Translations under genes and position numbers: made by a program | Shown here: positions 35,448 through 47,698 of the stretch, one piece after another | Numbering within the stretch: position 1 is the stretch's first letter | Layout: each line of letters starts with the position of its first letter | The notes under the pieces: model-generated | Seen by the model: only the letters and a program-made list of their open reading frames with translations | Databases searched by the model: none | What the model was told of the DNA's origin: nothing | From: Piromyces finnis | Taxonomy: Eukaryota > Neocallimastigomycota > Neocallimastigomycetes > Neocallimastigales > Neocallimastigaceae | Direction: 5' to 3' | Length of the DNA stretch: 64,000 nucleotides | NCBI GenBank assembly: GCA_002104945.1 | Contig: MCFH01000087.1 | Span: 1 to 64,000 of the forward strand

Positions 35448-37690
35448 TGATACGCTACTCATATAAAAACGTAATAAAAACTAGCCGAATAAACACGATG
35501 TGAAGATATTAACTGGATTTAAAACAAATCCAGATAATATCTATAATTAATTAAACATAATAATTATAATTAAATAATTTCAATAATTATTTTAAAACAC
35601 TTTTAAAAGTCACCTTTTAAATTTTGATTCAGTGAAAGGGTTATGATTTCAAAAATTTAATATCAATATACTATAACCCTTAACCAAAAATAAGCAAGTA
35701 CGAAATAAGGTGTAACTCGCCAAAAACGATCGCTACGGCTATAAGTACTACGGTGATGAAACTAGGTTTATTGGAAAGCTTAGGAAGAAAGCTACAATTT
35801 GGTACAATCGCGGTCCTTCTAACTGATCATTTAAGGAAGTTATGATCATTTAAAGATTTTATTAGGTAAATTAAAATCAATATGATATCAAGTATGGATC
35901 ATAAATATTTCTTATGACTTGATGAAATTAAAAATATATCAATAGGAATTTTAGTTATATTAATTTAATTAATGATAACGATTGTTACTAAAAATAGAAC
36001 TAGACCCATTTAGGTGTAACAGTTAACACCTATAAATTAAATAATCTTAATTATTATAAAATAGGTTAACGGCAAGTTTTATTAGAAATAATTTTGAAAA
36101 TAATAATTATTTAATTATAACAAATATGTTATGGTAATATCAATTAATAATGATGAATTATTAATCGAATAGTTTTTATAATTACTAATTAGGATCAACT
36201 GTTTAAATGATTAATCATATGTTTATTTTATTTTATGTCATGACAAACAAACAAACAAACAAACAATCTTATTACTTATTTAATTATATTACTAATATAT
36301 TACATGTAATACTTTATTCTTATTAATATCAATTTAATAATCTGAACAAAGAATATAAAAGAGAATGAATTGAATTCGATTTTAATTCTTTGTAAAGATT
36401 ATAGTTATAATCTTAATTATATAGTTACTTATAATATCATTTATATTATTATTATTAAATAAATAAAAAATTTATAAAAAGTTATTTTAAAGTAAATATA
36501 AATTTTTCATTTTTCATTTGGGAGTTTAAGGTGTTATTTTATAATTAAATTTAATTTCTTAAAAAACATTTTTACTATATAATTAATAACATTCTGACCT
36601 GGCCGCATAACCAAACCCAAAAACTTAACACACGACTTAACCCATAGCGACTTATAATAAAAATAAAAGATAATAACCCTTAAAAATGAATAAATAATAA
36701 TTTTATGGAAATATAACCCTTTCTTTTAAATAAATAATATTCTCTTTATTAAATAATAAATTATGAATAAAAACGACTTAATAGAGATAATAATAAAATA
36801 AATTATTAAATAAAATAAAACTACTCAATCCAAAAATGTATTAAAATAATAAAATAATAATAAGTAAATAAAAATGAATAAATAAACTAAAAAAATAAAA
36901 TGATATACATTAAATTATTAATTCTAGTGTTTTATCCAAGTGTTCTTTAGAAATTCTTTCAAACTTATATATATAAATTAACAAATAAATAACTGAGTAA
37001 TTATTACTAAAAGTGATTAATTTAAAGCCTGGAAATAGAACAATAATAACAATTTTAAAGATAAAATACAGAACTCTTTTATGTTTCTGTATAAAATGTG
37101 TTTATATTAATTGATACTTTTAATATTTGATTTTATTAATTTTATTTTAATTTTTATTTTAATTTTTATTTTAATTTTATTTTAATATTATTTTAATTTT
37201 AAATTTTAATTATTTTATTCAAGGTATTATACATTTAATGATAGTTAATGATAATTTATAATAGTTTTTCTAATTTTAAACATTTTGAAGTAATAAGAAA
37301 ATCAAATAAGTAATATTCTATAACATTTTTATAATATTAAGACATAATTTTAATTTATTCTTTAATTTTAATAAATAATCACAATAGTAATAATATTTAA
37401 TAGTTAAAAATAATAATACATGTAATAAATGAAAAATGTATAAAAAGAAGATAAAATTCTTCTTTATAAAAAAGGCGGACAATAAATAGACAATAAATAA
37501 ATTATAAATATAATAAAGAGATAATTTAAACATAATAAAAAGAGTTTATTTTCGAGTTTTTGAGTGATTTATTTGTTAATTATAAAACATATTTTATTTT
37601 ATTTTAAATTTATTGTTTCATCATAAATATTAGAATTTATTATTTATTAAAAATATCATATTATTCAAAAATGTATCGGTCAACGCATCA
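35448..37690. mobile_element. Unclassified 2.2-kb unit G with TTGT flanks
   Basis: It starts TGATACGCTAC and ends GTCAACGCATCA, so its ends are the TGAT...ATCA type of E, F and L. It is flanked on both sides by TTGT. I see no direct terminal repeat and no long frame. A short plus-strand stretch at 35719-35823 reads like a Gag capsid fragment (YGYKYYGDETRFIGKLRKKA then TIWY) ended by a stop. A strong hairpin lies at 35505-35541. It may be a long solo LTR that captured gag, or the remains of a non-autonomous element. Low-complexity tracts include (CAAA)n near 36246 and TTTTA-rich repeats near 37140-37200. Confidence 0.6.
35505..35541. other. 16-bp hairpin in G
   Basis: GATATTAACTGGATTT, loop AAAAC, AAATCCAGATAATATC: 15 of 16 bases pair. 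It is close to the left end of the unit. Confidence 0.7.
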
Positions 37691-37694
37691 TTGT

Positions 37695-38315
37695 TGATAA
37701 CGGATTGGTAGTTATATTATAACTTTTTAACTACTTCTTCTGTTATCTTATATTGTTTTATCTCGACAGCTATTGTACGAGCTTTAACAATATCTACTAG
37801 TTTTATTAATTTATTTTAAGTTATTTTATAGTTTTAATAGTTTTATTATTTTAATAATATTTATATAGAATAATAACACCAGATTTATTCTATAAAATAT
37901 TATTTATTATTAACACAATAATTACAAATTAGACAAGTTTAATTTCGTTTTTATATTTTCTTTTATTTATTGTTCTTACGCTCTTTTTAACAATAATTTT
38001 TATTATATAAAAACTTATTTTTGTCTTTTAAATATTATTATGTATTCACTAATTAATTATATTAACTATTATTAAAATTTAACTTATTATTAATAATCTA
38101 AGTCTTCTTATTTTCTACTAAAAATTATTATTATTCTTTATATTAAAAATTATTTTTATAATTTAACCCAATCAAATATATAAATTTATAAAATATTTGA
38201 TTTTATGTAAATTATATTTTTATAATAAACTATATAAAATTATTTAATAATTATTTTATAATAAAATTTTCTACTAATATCAAATTTATAATATATTTAT
38301 AATTATTATTTATCA
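37695..38315 (-). repeat. 3' LTR of F
   Basis: 621 bp, almost the same as 41602-42222; one C/T difference is visible near 37977/41884. Confidence 0.94.
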
Positions 38316-38660
38316 AGATTTCCTCCCCTAAGATACGACTTAGTGGTAGCTGATAAAAATATTCATAAATAATAATAAATATATAAGTTTTTGATATTTT
38401 TATACTAAATATTTAAAAATTTAAATTTTTTTTTTCTATATATATATATATATATATGATAAAAATAATATAAAATAAGGTTTATAAAAAAATGATGAAA
38501 AATTTGAAAATTTTTATTAATAAAATTTTTTTTTTTCAAAGAGAAATAAAAAAAATGAAGTGAAATTTTGTTAAATGTCGTAGTGTAAATATTTTTGTGT
38601 TTTTATATATTTTTGTAATGTAATTGTCGTATTATTTGTATATAAATGTTTAATGTGGTT
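38316..38660 (-). other. 3' UTR of F
   Basis: AT-rich, with no frame. In sense a stem-loop CTAAG/CTTAG (38328-38343) with a 6-nt loop lies just before the polypurine tract and LTR. It also has a (TA)n run near 38438-38457. Confidence 0.6.
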
Positions 38661-40657
38661 TTATCTTTCTTTAAACTTTGAAAATAGATGAAATTTTGAT
38701 TTTAATATGTCGAAATAATGTCGTTTTAAAATTGAAGTTACTGATTTGATATAATCTTTTAGATTGAAAATAATTGAATTTGAAATACTTTCTTTTACAC
38801 TTTTTATTATACTGAAATATATATTCTTAAACGAATTATTTGATGAATTTTTGATTATATCATTTTGTTTATTTCGCTTTTTTCTTGATTTTAATTTCCT
38901 GTTAATATTAATATTCAAATGATTATATTTTAGAATTTTACTTTTATTTTTATATATCTTGATTTTGTGGCATTTTTCGTGAATAATTGGCGTTTTTTCT
39001 GCTTCATCACGGCCGACAAGATTTGACTTATTAATTGAAAATTTAATAAGTGAATCGTTTTTAATTCTTTTTGGAAATTTGCTGAAATTTGAATGAAAAA
39101 TGTGATATTTTGGATAAAAATATTTATTTTTAAATTTGAATAAATGTCGAAATTTAATTGAATATAAAAGTTTGTTTTTATTGTTAAAAGTCGAATTAAA
39201 ATTTTGAATTTTGATATTATTATTAAATGAATTAAATTGAGATTCATTAATATTTGATGGATTGAAACAATGAATCATTGAAATATTTGAAAGATTATTT
39301 TTATTTTGTTTAAAATTTGAGGGACGAGCAACCATAATAGGAGATGAATTAGTTTTCATGTAGAGAGAGTCATCATCAGGATCAATGTATAATCGGTGAT
39401 CCTTTTGAGATTGACGACCTAATATAATATCATAACATGAATCTTCATCTTCTAGAATCCAGAATAATGCATAGATTTTTAAATCACCAAATTTAAGAGT
39501 TAAATTAACAGCTTGATTTGTTGAAATAACTTGTTTGCTAGCTAATTTAAAGAAAGTTCTCTTAAAATGTGTAATATTATGATTTGCTGATATTAAATTA
39601 AAGAAGGATTTAGTAATAACATTAACATCAGAACCAGTATCTACTAAAACTCGGACAATGTTATTATCAATTGAGCCAATGACAGAAGCAATGTTGATTT
39701 TATTAATGACATTAATTTCGTTATCTGCTATATTGATAATATCATCATCATTGTCATTATCAGCATCATCATTGTTTTCATTATTTTTATTATTATAATT
39801 TTCATTAATGATATTAATAAATGAATTAATATCATCATCATTAAGATCCAAATTTTGAATGGCGTTTATTTTCCGAACGTCATTTGGATCAAGCTTTAAA
39901 CCTTTGGCACAAAGTCTTCTGATGATAGGACTGACTGCAAGTAATTGTGCAAAAGAGATACCAGCATTTGTATTATTAAGGGCATCAAAAATATTATATT
40001 CTTTATTTTTGCCCAACATGACAATAGAACGTAGGAAGTCATAATAGTTGTTTTTGGGAGACTTTTTGCTATCTATAACTTCTTCTAATTCGTCCTGTTT
40101 ACTTGGTATATCTGGACCAATTCTTCTTTTATTTCTGGTTTCTTTATTTTTCATCTTAGCAGAGGAAATATTCTTGCCTGCAATTACCGAGGGGTCTAAG
40201 ATGTCTAGGCGGGAAGTAGTGGTATGAAAATTTGAATTTTTCTCATTACGAATTTCTTGCTGTTCTTTCATCTGAGTGGCCTTTGTGTGTATTGGTAATG
40301 GATTTTCTCGAAGTTTCTTTTTCTTCGACTGAGTCACGTGATCCTCATCATCACTTTCTTCACTTTCTTCAGAACTTTTTCTCTTGAATGCATAAATAAG
40401 GTTTTCGATGTCCTTATCATCGACTGTATTTGTCACGTGATCACGTTTAACATAATCCTTATCATTTTCATTGATTGGATCATCCACCAAAGGGTCAGAG
40501 AATTTTTCTTTAGAATTTGGAAATTTTTTTGTTTTATGGGAATCACGTGTATCATCAACATAGATTTGCTCATTAATGTTGTTGATGTTGTGGGTTTGGT
40601 TATTATCAATTTTGGAGTTAGAAGGGGAAGATTGAGAACTTCCCCCATTTAATTTAA
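38661..40657 (-). CDS. Protease ORF of F with a basic tail of unknown function
   Basis: The first ATG is at 40490, but the frame is open back to the slip site at 40658. After a charged linker it contains an aspartic protease (RVLVDTGSDVNVITKSFF near 39650, ending around 39360 with IILGRQSQKDHRLYIDP). Where RT would be expected there is instead a tail of about 230 residues rich in Lys, Asn, Phe and Ile, ending KFHLFSKFKER. I recognise no family in the tail; its basic character suggests nucleic-acid or particle binding, which is inference. There are no RT, RNase H or integrase motifs anywhere in F. Confidence 0.85.
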
Positions 40658-40658
40658 A
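40649..40658 (-). promoter_or_regulatory. -1 ribosomal frameshift site of F
   Basis: In sense T TTA AAT (40658-40652) is followed directly by the stop TAA (40651-40649). The protease frame lies in the -1 frame and is open from here. This is the same layout as E. Confidence 0.75.
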
Positions 40659-41011
40659 TGGTTTTGGGTTTTGAGGAGGGTAGCTATGATTTTGTTCACA
40701 TCGGTCATTTCGTTTGGGCAGAAGCGGGCATCATGTCCTTTCTGGTTACAACGGTGGCAGATATGAATTTTCATCTGGGCAAAGCTTTTGGTCAAAGCAT
40801 CCAGATCTGATTCTTTAGCTTCTTCTTTAGTAGTCTTTTCATTATCAGTACTACTATTATTTTCGTTATTATTATAAGAGGTTTTATCTTCAACTTCTAT
40901 TTTTCTCTTAATAATTATTTTTGTTTTGAGTTCTTTTATTGGGTACATATTCATCATCACTTTCATAAGCAGATAGAAGCTCATCTGCTTTAATAGCAAT
41001 GACCATAGCAT
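40649..41011 (-). CDS. Nucleocapsid part of F Gag (second frame)
   Basis: About 120 codons, one frame apart from the capsid ORF, with a zinc knuckle CHRCNQKGHDARFC near the end. The preceding segment is polar (Asn, Glu, Lys). The overlap with the capsid ORF (40908-41011) means the join is in the region of 40905-40960. A single-base indel in this copy is the simplest explanation; a programmed +1 shift cannot be excluded from one copy. The ATG at 41011 is probably not a real start. Confidence 0.75.
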   Translation of the reverse strand: MLWSLLLKQMSFYLLMKVMMNMYPIKELKTKIIIKRKIEVEDKTSYNNNENNSSTDNEKTTKEEAKESDLDALTKSFAQMKIHICHRCNQKGHDARFCPNEMTDVNKIIATLLKTQNHLN

Positions 41012-41501
41012 CCTTTAAAGTTTTTGGTTGTTTGTTAATAAGAGAATTTAATATAGAAGTTCTCCTATTAAAAGCTTTTGTATAAAGAAAAACAAGTCTT
41101 TCTTCAGAAGGCTTGTCCCTTTCTTTAATTTCTTTCAAAAGGTCGTTAAAAGAACGGTTAAATTCTCTAACAGAGCTTTTGTTTACTTTTATTTTTTCTA
41201 ACTTATTTAGGTTTCTATTAGAGGTTTTATCATCCTCAAATAAGTTAGATATTTTATTGATAAATTCATTATAAGATAGGGATCTATCTTCATAATAAAT
41301 ATCACTACAAAGATCCTTTGAGTTACCGGTAGTAGCAAGCAAAGCAATTCTCTTCTTTTCTTTTTCAGAAAGAGCTAAGTCTTCTAAGATATCTTCAAGT
41401 TCCATTTTCCATCTGAAGAACTTAGTATCTTTCTTGCCAAGAGGGCTTATTTCTTTAGCCATACTAGCGGCTCTTTCAAAATTGTTTTTATTTTCAGTCA
41501 T
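40908..41501 (-). CDS. gag: Capsid part of F Gag
   Basis: 197 codons from ATG 41501, 100 nt from the 5' LTR. It shows a Gag-like helical capsid (FERAASMAKEISPLGKKDTK, then LEKIKVNKSSVREFNRSFND and KTLKDAMVIAIKADELLS). Its stop at 40908-40910 comes just before the basic segment that leads to the zinc knuckle in the next frame, so the protein is truncated unless the frame is shifted. Confidence 0.8.
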   Translation of the reverse strand: MTENKNNFERAASMAKEISPLGKKDTKFFRWKMELEDILEDLALSEKEKKRIALLATTGNSKDLCSDIYYEDRSLSYNEFINKISNLFEDDKTSNRNLNKLEKIKVNKSSVREFNRSFNDLLKEIKERDKPSEERLVFLYTKAFNRRTSILNSLINKQPKTLKDAMVIAIKADELLSAYESDDEYVPNKRTQNKNNY

Positions 41502-41601
41502 ATTTAGTAAATAAATAAGATAATTATACTAAATATACTAATTAATAGGAATTATTTAAATTTTCGGCTTTCCCACGGGACGACTGAGGTTCTCCACCAC
41601 T

Positions 41602-42222
41602 TGATAACGGATTGGTAGTTATATTATAACTTTTTAACTACTTCTTCTGTTATCTTATATTGTTTTATCTCGACAGCTATTGTACGAGCTTTAACAATAT
41701 CTACTAGTTTTATTAATTTATTTTAAGTTATTTTATAGTTTTAATAGTTTTATTATTTTAATAATATTTATATAGAATAATAACACCAGATTTATTCTAT
41801 AAAATATTATTTATTATTAACACAATAATTACAAATTAGACAAGTTTAATTTCGTTTTTATATTTTCTTTTATTTATTGTTTTTACGCTCTTTTTAACAA
41901 TAATTTTTATTATATAAAAACTTATTTTTGTCTTTTAAATATTATTATGTATTCACTAATTAATTATATTAACTATTATTAAAATTTAACTTATTATTAA
42001 TAATCTAAGTCTTCTTATTTTCTACTAAAAATTATTATTATTCTTTATATTAAAAATTATTTTTATAATTTAACCCAATCAAATATATAAATTTATAAAA
42101 TATTTGATTTTATGTAAATTATATTTTTATAATAAACTATATAAAATTATTTAATAATTATTTTATAATAAAATTTTCTACTAATATCAAATTTATAATA
42201 TATTTATAATTATTATTTATCA
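41602..42222 (-). repeat. 5' LTR of F
   Basis: 621 bp, partner of 37695-38315. The primer site begins 2 nt inside it (41599-41588). Confidence 0.94.
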
Positions 42223-42223
42223 T

Positions 42224-42276
42224 TGTAAGAAATATTTGTGGCCATAAGTTTGCCCACAAATATTTCAATTGAAACC
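42224..42276 (+). repeat. Start of a third C LTR (C3)
   Basis: 53 bp, TGTAAGAAATATTTG to AATTGAAACC, the first bases of the C LTR. The first three bases also remain at 26826-26828, left of E, because E, G and F inserted at TTGT here. B2 begins at 42277, so the rest of C3 lies beyond the right edge. Confidence 0.85.
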
Positions 42277-42915
42277 TGTCAAGAGTTAGAGTGGATTTAG
42301 AACTATAATTAAGTCTACTAGGTTAGGATAGGCTTAATTATATAGTAAATAATAAATTTTTATAAATAAAAGAGTAATAAATATAGTTTTTTAAGAAATA
42401 TTTTATTTAATTTTTATAATATAAGTAAATGATAATTATTAATTTTAAATATTGAATTTACTATATAAAAATGAGTATAATAATCTCACAAAGAACTTCT
42501 TAAAGTTGTTCTTTGTTCAACTTATTTATACTTTCATTTTTAATATAATGTTGATATTAATAAAGTATAATAATAATATAATTTAAGTTATACATGTATA
42601 ATAATATAAATATAAATATTAATAAAATATAATAATAATAATATAATTTTCTTTAAATATCGATATTAATAAGTTGTTAAAAATAATATTAATAATTATT
42701 TAAATGAATCTTATTTTACTAATTGGTTTGTTTAATATTAATTAATTGTTACACTATTTATCTCCGGATAATAAATAGCTTTCCAATTAATATTTATATT
42801 AAATAAACTATTATTAGTAAAATATTATTAAATTAATATTTTAATTAATTTAACTATTAATTCAAAATTATGAAATTTCATGAAATGTCAAATTTCATGA
42901 ATTGTGATTTTGACA
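42277..42915 (-). repeat. 3' LTR of B2
   Basis: 639 bp, closely matching the 637-bp B1 LTRs with a few substitutions and single-base indels. Confidence 0.94.
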
Positions 42916-43048
42916 ACGCCCTTCCACTAAAATTGGATACTAGACAATTTTTTGATAGTGGAATATCTTATATTGAATTTAAAATATTGAAATTTTAATA
43001 TTTTCAAAATTTTTGAAATTTCGAAATGGTCACATGAGGATGGAGGAA

Positions 43049-43429
43049 TGTAATGAGGTATATCTAATGATAAGGGTTAGACTAGAAAATCATTAAGGTT
43101 AGATTAATGAAAATTTCATAATTATATTTTTATAACCAATCATTAAGTAATTAATTCACTTATCAAATTGTATTAAAAAAAAAAAAAAAAAAAATAATTT
43201 TCATGTATAAAAGAGAGAATAAGAAAGATAAAATAGTTCTTTAGTGTTTTTATTAATAATTAATAAAAATTAGTTTTTTTTTTGTTTCGTCTTTAGTTTG
43301 ATAATACACTGACCTAGCGAGTTAGTCGTATTATAATAATAAATTTAATAAATAAACATTATTAAAAAAAAAATACATATATTTGATACATTAGAGTGTG
43401 TGTGTTTATTATTATAATATTTCGTTACA
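43049..43429 (+). repeat. 5' LTR of A1
   Basis: 381 bp, TGTAATGAGGTATAT to TTTCGTTACA. It contains an A run (about 20), a TATAAAAG box at 43206-43213 and, 37 nt downstream, AGTGTTTTTAT (43243-43253), the predicted transcript start. Confidence 0.95.
43206..43253 (+). promoter_or_regulatory. TATA box and predicted transcript start of A1
   Basis: TATAAAAG at 43206-43213 and AGTGTTTTTAT at 43243-43253. The latter is complementary to the primer site just inside the LTR, which in self-primed elements marks the 5' end of the RNA. The TATA spacing supports this independently. Confidence 0.7.
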
Positions 43430-43440
43430 ATAAAAACACT
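43430..43440 (+). promoter_or_regulatory. Self-primer binding site of A1
   Basis: ATAAAAACACT directly follows the LTR and is the perfect 11-nt reverse complement of AGTGTTTTTAT at 43243-43253. Eleven nucleotides is also the length used by the Tf1 self-primer. Confidence 0.78.
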
Positions 43441-43498
43441 CTAAGAAAAAGATCGCTACCTCAGTGCCTCGTTTATTTGCTTACTTCTAATTTTTTTT

Positions 43499-46400
43499 AT
43501 GGATAACTCTGCTGATTTGAAGAACGGTTTTGATGGCAACCGTCGCTACCTGAAGGGATTCTTAGCCAAAATGGACATGATCTTTATGATCCATCCTGAA
43601 ATAGGAAGGGACGATGGAGAAAAGGTCTTCTACGTCGTTAGTCGCCTCTACGGGGATGCAATGAATTGGGCTGCTACCTTGATTAACAACCATGATCCTT
43701 GCTTACAGGATTATGGCGCCTTTGTTGGAAAGCTGAAGGCTGCTTTTGGTTTTCAGGATATGGTCTATACTGCCAACCAAAAGCTCAAGAAGATCAAACA
43801 ACATGGCCTATCCAATACTCAAGAGTATATCAAGGAATTTAACTACTATGCTGATGAATCCACTTGGAATGAACAAGCCAAGATGGATGCTTTTGTTGAT
43901 GGGTTGGACGATAGAATCGCCACCCATATCCTTCAGATGTTTCCTGGCCCTTCTACCTTGATAAACTTACAAACAATAGCCAGTCGTATAGGAAGTAGAT
44001 TGGCATGCCACCAAGAGGAAATAAACAGAAGATCCAATAGAAGTTTCCGTTCTAAACAAAGCTTCCAATCCCGCTCCTCAGAAAGATCTACAAGTAAATC
44101 CACTCAGCCCAAGAAGGAAAATAATTTTGGCCCCATTTCAAGTGAAGAACGTAGCCGCCGAATGAAAGAGAATCTCTGCTTATATTGTGGTAAACCTGGT
44201 CACCGATTATCTGAATGCCCTATTAGAACCAAAAAGGAAAACCATACTAATAATGCTGGGGTCCATGTTTTGAATGAACAAGAAAAATCCACTCGACTTT
44301 CGGATAACTCCTCTTTACCTCAAACTGTTATCGATGTTGATGTTGTTCTTCCATACAAATCTGTCGGAACTAAAGTTCTCTTAGATAGTGGTTCACAATT
44401 CTGTTTGATAGACCACGCCTTTGTTAAGGCCCATGAGATCCCTATAATTACCAAAGTAAAATGCCCACAAATTATAGGTATCGGAGGTCACCAAAAGATT
44501 ATCGGCCAGACTTGGCCTATAACTGTGGAACACATGAATCACTCATGCCAGTTACAATTTTACGTCGTAGAATTGCCTTCTTACTGTTGTATTCTTGGCT
44601 CTGATTGGCTGGCCCTTCACAATCCGACAATCAATTTTGCTAGTAAGGACGTTTCCTATCATTCTGAATACTGTAAGGAAAATTGCTTAAGGAAAGAATC
44701 TGCTAGCTCTACCACTTCTGAACTCGAAGACCAATCGAAGGACGAAATGTCAGTTGGAAATACACCTGAATACCCTTTCAATGTATTCACTTGTTTAGAA
44801 GAACCTGAAGTTGAGTCACCCCAAATTCCAATTCACTACTCTCAACACTCCAAAGTGTTCGAGGAAAGGCTCGCTGATAAACTCCCTCCTCATCGCCCGT
44901 ACGACTGTGAGATCAACCTGAGACCAAATAGCAACTTGTTTTATGGTCCAATCTACCGACTTACTGAGAAAGAATCAAAGGTATTAGAAGAAACCATTAA
45001 TGAAAATTTAAAAAAGGGGTTTATCCGCAAATCCAAATCGCCAGCTGGTGCTCCCGTTCTGTTTGTCCCGAAGAAGAGTGGAGAACTTCGTATGTGTATC
45101 GACTACCGCCGCTTGAACGAAATCACCATTAGGAACTCGTACCCTCTCCCATTGATCCAAGACATGTTGGATCATCTAGGAAAAGCTAAGGTGTTCTCGA
45201 AGTTAGATCTTCGATCCGCCTATAACTTGGTAAGAATCAAAGAAGGCGATGAATATAAGACCGCCTTCACCTGTCAATTTGGCCATTTCGAATATCTGGT
45301 AATGCCTTTCGGTCTCAAGAACGCTCCTGCAGTCTTCCAACATTTTATTAACGACGTTCTTGAAGGCATTATCGGTAAATTCGTCTTTTCGTATATTGAC
45401 GATATTATCATTTTCTCTGATAATATAGCCGAACATCATGAACACGTCAATGAAGTCCTTCGTAGACTCGAAGAAGCCGGACTGTACGCTAAACTTGAAA
45501 AATGTCTATTCGACTCTCCTTGTCTTGACTTCCTTGGTCATAGAATCTCTGCCTCTGGTATCGGAATGGACCCTAATAAGGTGAAAGCCATTGCGGAATG
45601 GCCGACTCCTAAATCGGTCCATGAACTACAATCTTTCCTAGGCTTAGCCAACTATTATCGTAGATTTATTCCTGGCTTTGCTAAGGTTGCTCACCCACTC
45701 CACCAACTTTGCAAGAAGAACACCGCCTTCGTTTGGAACGATACCGCTCAAGATGCTTTTGATGCTTTGGTTAAGCATTTTATTAGTCAGCCTATCCTTG
45801 CATATCCTGATGTTGACCTACCTTTCGTTGTCGAAACCGATGCAAGTAACTTCGCCATAGGTGCTGTATTGTCTCAAGTCAACAAGTCCGACAATATTCT
45901 TCACCCTGTTGCGTTCTTTTCTAGATCCCTTACAAACCCGGAGAAGAACTACCCTATCTATGATAAAGAACTTTTGGCTATCGTCGCGTCCTTAGAAGTG
46001 TGGAGACATTTTTTGAAAGGTGCGAATCATCCTTTCAAAATTATATCAGACCACAGAAACCTCCTTTTTCAGAAGAAACCGGAGAAGATGACTCAGAGAT
46101 TAATTAGATGGTCCCTTTTCCTTGCTGAATTCGATTTTGTCATTGAATATCGCCCTGGTTCCTCGAACGGGAAAACCGATGCCTTGTCAAGAAGACCTGA
46201 CTATCTTGATCACTCTTGCAATTCCGATTCTAATAACTCTGTCTTTCGTCCCGAAAATTTCAGCTCCTGCTTTGCTTCATCCACTCCTTCTTCTCTTCTT
46301 GAAAAAATTGCTCTCTCTTGTAAACTTGACAAATTCTTCATTGAGACTTCTAATCAACTTCTCAATGATAATTGTTCTTCTGACTACAAACTTAGTAACA

Positions 46401-47693
46401 ACGTCCTCCTTTTCCAAGATAAAATCTATGTTCCTAATGATTGCCGAGTTGAAATTCTGTCTTCTTGTCATGACTCCCCTGCTGCCGGCCATTTTGGTAT
46501 TTCAAAAACTTTATCCTTGATTTCCCGTAACTACTGGTGGCCCAAAATGTATCAGGATGTTAAGGACTATGTCCGTTCTTGTGAGGTCTGCTGTCGTTCG
46601 AAATCCTCTAGACATAAACCTTACGGGTTATTATCCACTCTTCCTTTAGGTGAACGTCCCTGGTCTTCCATTGCTATGGATTTTATCACTGACCTCCCCT
46701 CTTCTCGTGGATTTACCTGTATCTTCGTTGTCATTGATCGATTGACAAAAATGGCTCACTTTATCCCTCTTGAAAAAGTTCCCTCTGCTGAACGTGCTGC
46801 CGAAGCTTTCATTAACAACGTCTTCAAACTTCATGGATGCCCCTCCGACATTGTTCTCGACCAAGGTTCTCAGTTCACTTCAAAGTTTTGGAAGAAATTC
46901 TTTGCTACCCTCAAGATTGATTTGAAATACTCTTCTGCTTATCACCACCAATCCAATGGCCAGACGGAGAGAGTGAACTCCGTTGTAGAACAATATCTAC
47001 GCTGCTTCTCAAATTACAAAGGCACTAACTGGATCGAATACTTAAGCCTAGCTGAATTTAGTTACAATAATTCAGTTCAAGAATCTGCAAAACAAACACC
47101 CTTCTTCTTGAACTATGGTTTCCATCCTAATTTTAATCCAACAATTCCAACAACAAGTGAAGTTCCAAGAGCTGAAGAATACACAAAAGAATTAAAAGAA
47201 ATTATCAGCACCCTCAAGAAAAACCTTTCGGAAGCCCAAAAGAAACAAGAACATTTCGCCAATAGACATAGACAACCAGGCCCGTCATTCAAACCAGGAG
47301 AAAAGGTATGGTTAATCAATAATAATTTAGTTAAGGGAAATAAAAAATTCACCCCTCGGAAACTCGGTCCCTATGAAATTGAACAACAAATATCAGAAGT
47401 CTCATTTAAATTGAAACTCCCTGGTAACATGAAGATTGATCCGGTATTCCATAAATCATCTCTCGAGCCTTACTTCGAAGGGAAAAGTACAAACCGAAAA
47501 GTTCAACCTCCACCACCTGTCATTATAAACGAAGAGGAGGAATACGAAGTAGAAGAAATTCTGGACAAAAGAAGACGCTATAACAAAACTCAGTACTTGA
47601 TCAAATGGAAAGGATATCCTATTTCAGAAGCCTCATGGGAACCCGAAGAAAATCTGAACTGTCCAGCAAAGCTAAGAGAATTCAACAAGACCC

Positions 47694-47698
<5 letters not shown>
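43499..47698 (+). CDS. Gag-Pol-chromodomain polyprotein of A1
   Basis: 1399 residues, one intact frame. Gag capsid comes first (residues 1 to about 190), then zinc knuckle [14 protein letters not shown] (about 227-241), protease [13 protein letters not shown] (near 295) and RT with [11 protein letters not shown] near 633. RNase H ([11 protein letters not shown], near 779) follows. The integrase has an HHCC finger (about 990-1031) and the core [19 protein letters not shown] (Gln where Arg is common), NGQTERVNS. The chromodomain ([14 protein letters not shown]...WEPEENL) is at about 1344-1388. It is closest to H. The stop codon runs into a long A tract. Confidence 0.96.

Larger units (their letters stand above)
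37695..42222 (-). mobile_element. LTR element F encoding only Gag and protease
   Basis: A minus-strand element with 621-bp LTRs (TGATAACGGATTGG to ATTATTTATCA) differing by about one base. It has a tRNA-type primer site TGGTGGAGAACC (41599-41588) and a polypurine tract AGGGGAGGAAATCT. The TSD is TTGT (37691-37694 and 42223-42226). The 3.3-kb interior has gag and protease frames but no RT, RNase H or integrase, so it must depend on another element for reverse transcription and integration. It inserted in the first bases of the C3 LTR. Confidence 0.92.

Noticed and set aside
35448-37690. G as a normal LTR element with its own LTR pair
   Set aside because: The left and right ends beyond the terminal bases are not alike; the only internal TGATAC (near 37111) does not continue like the left end.
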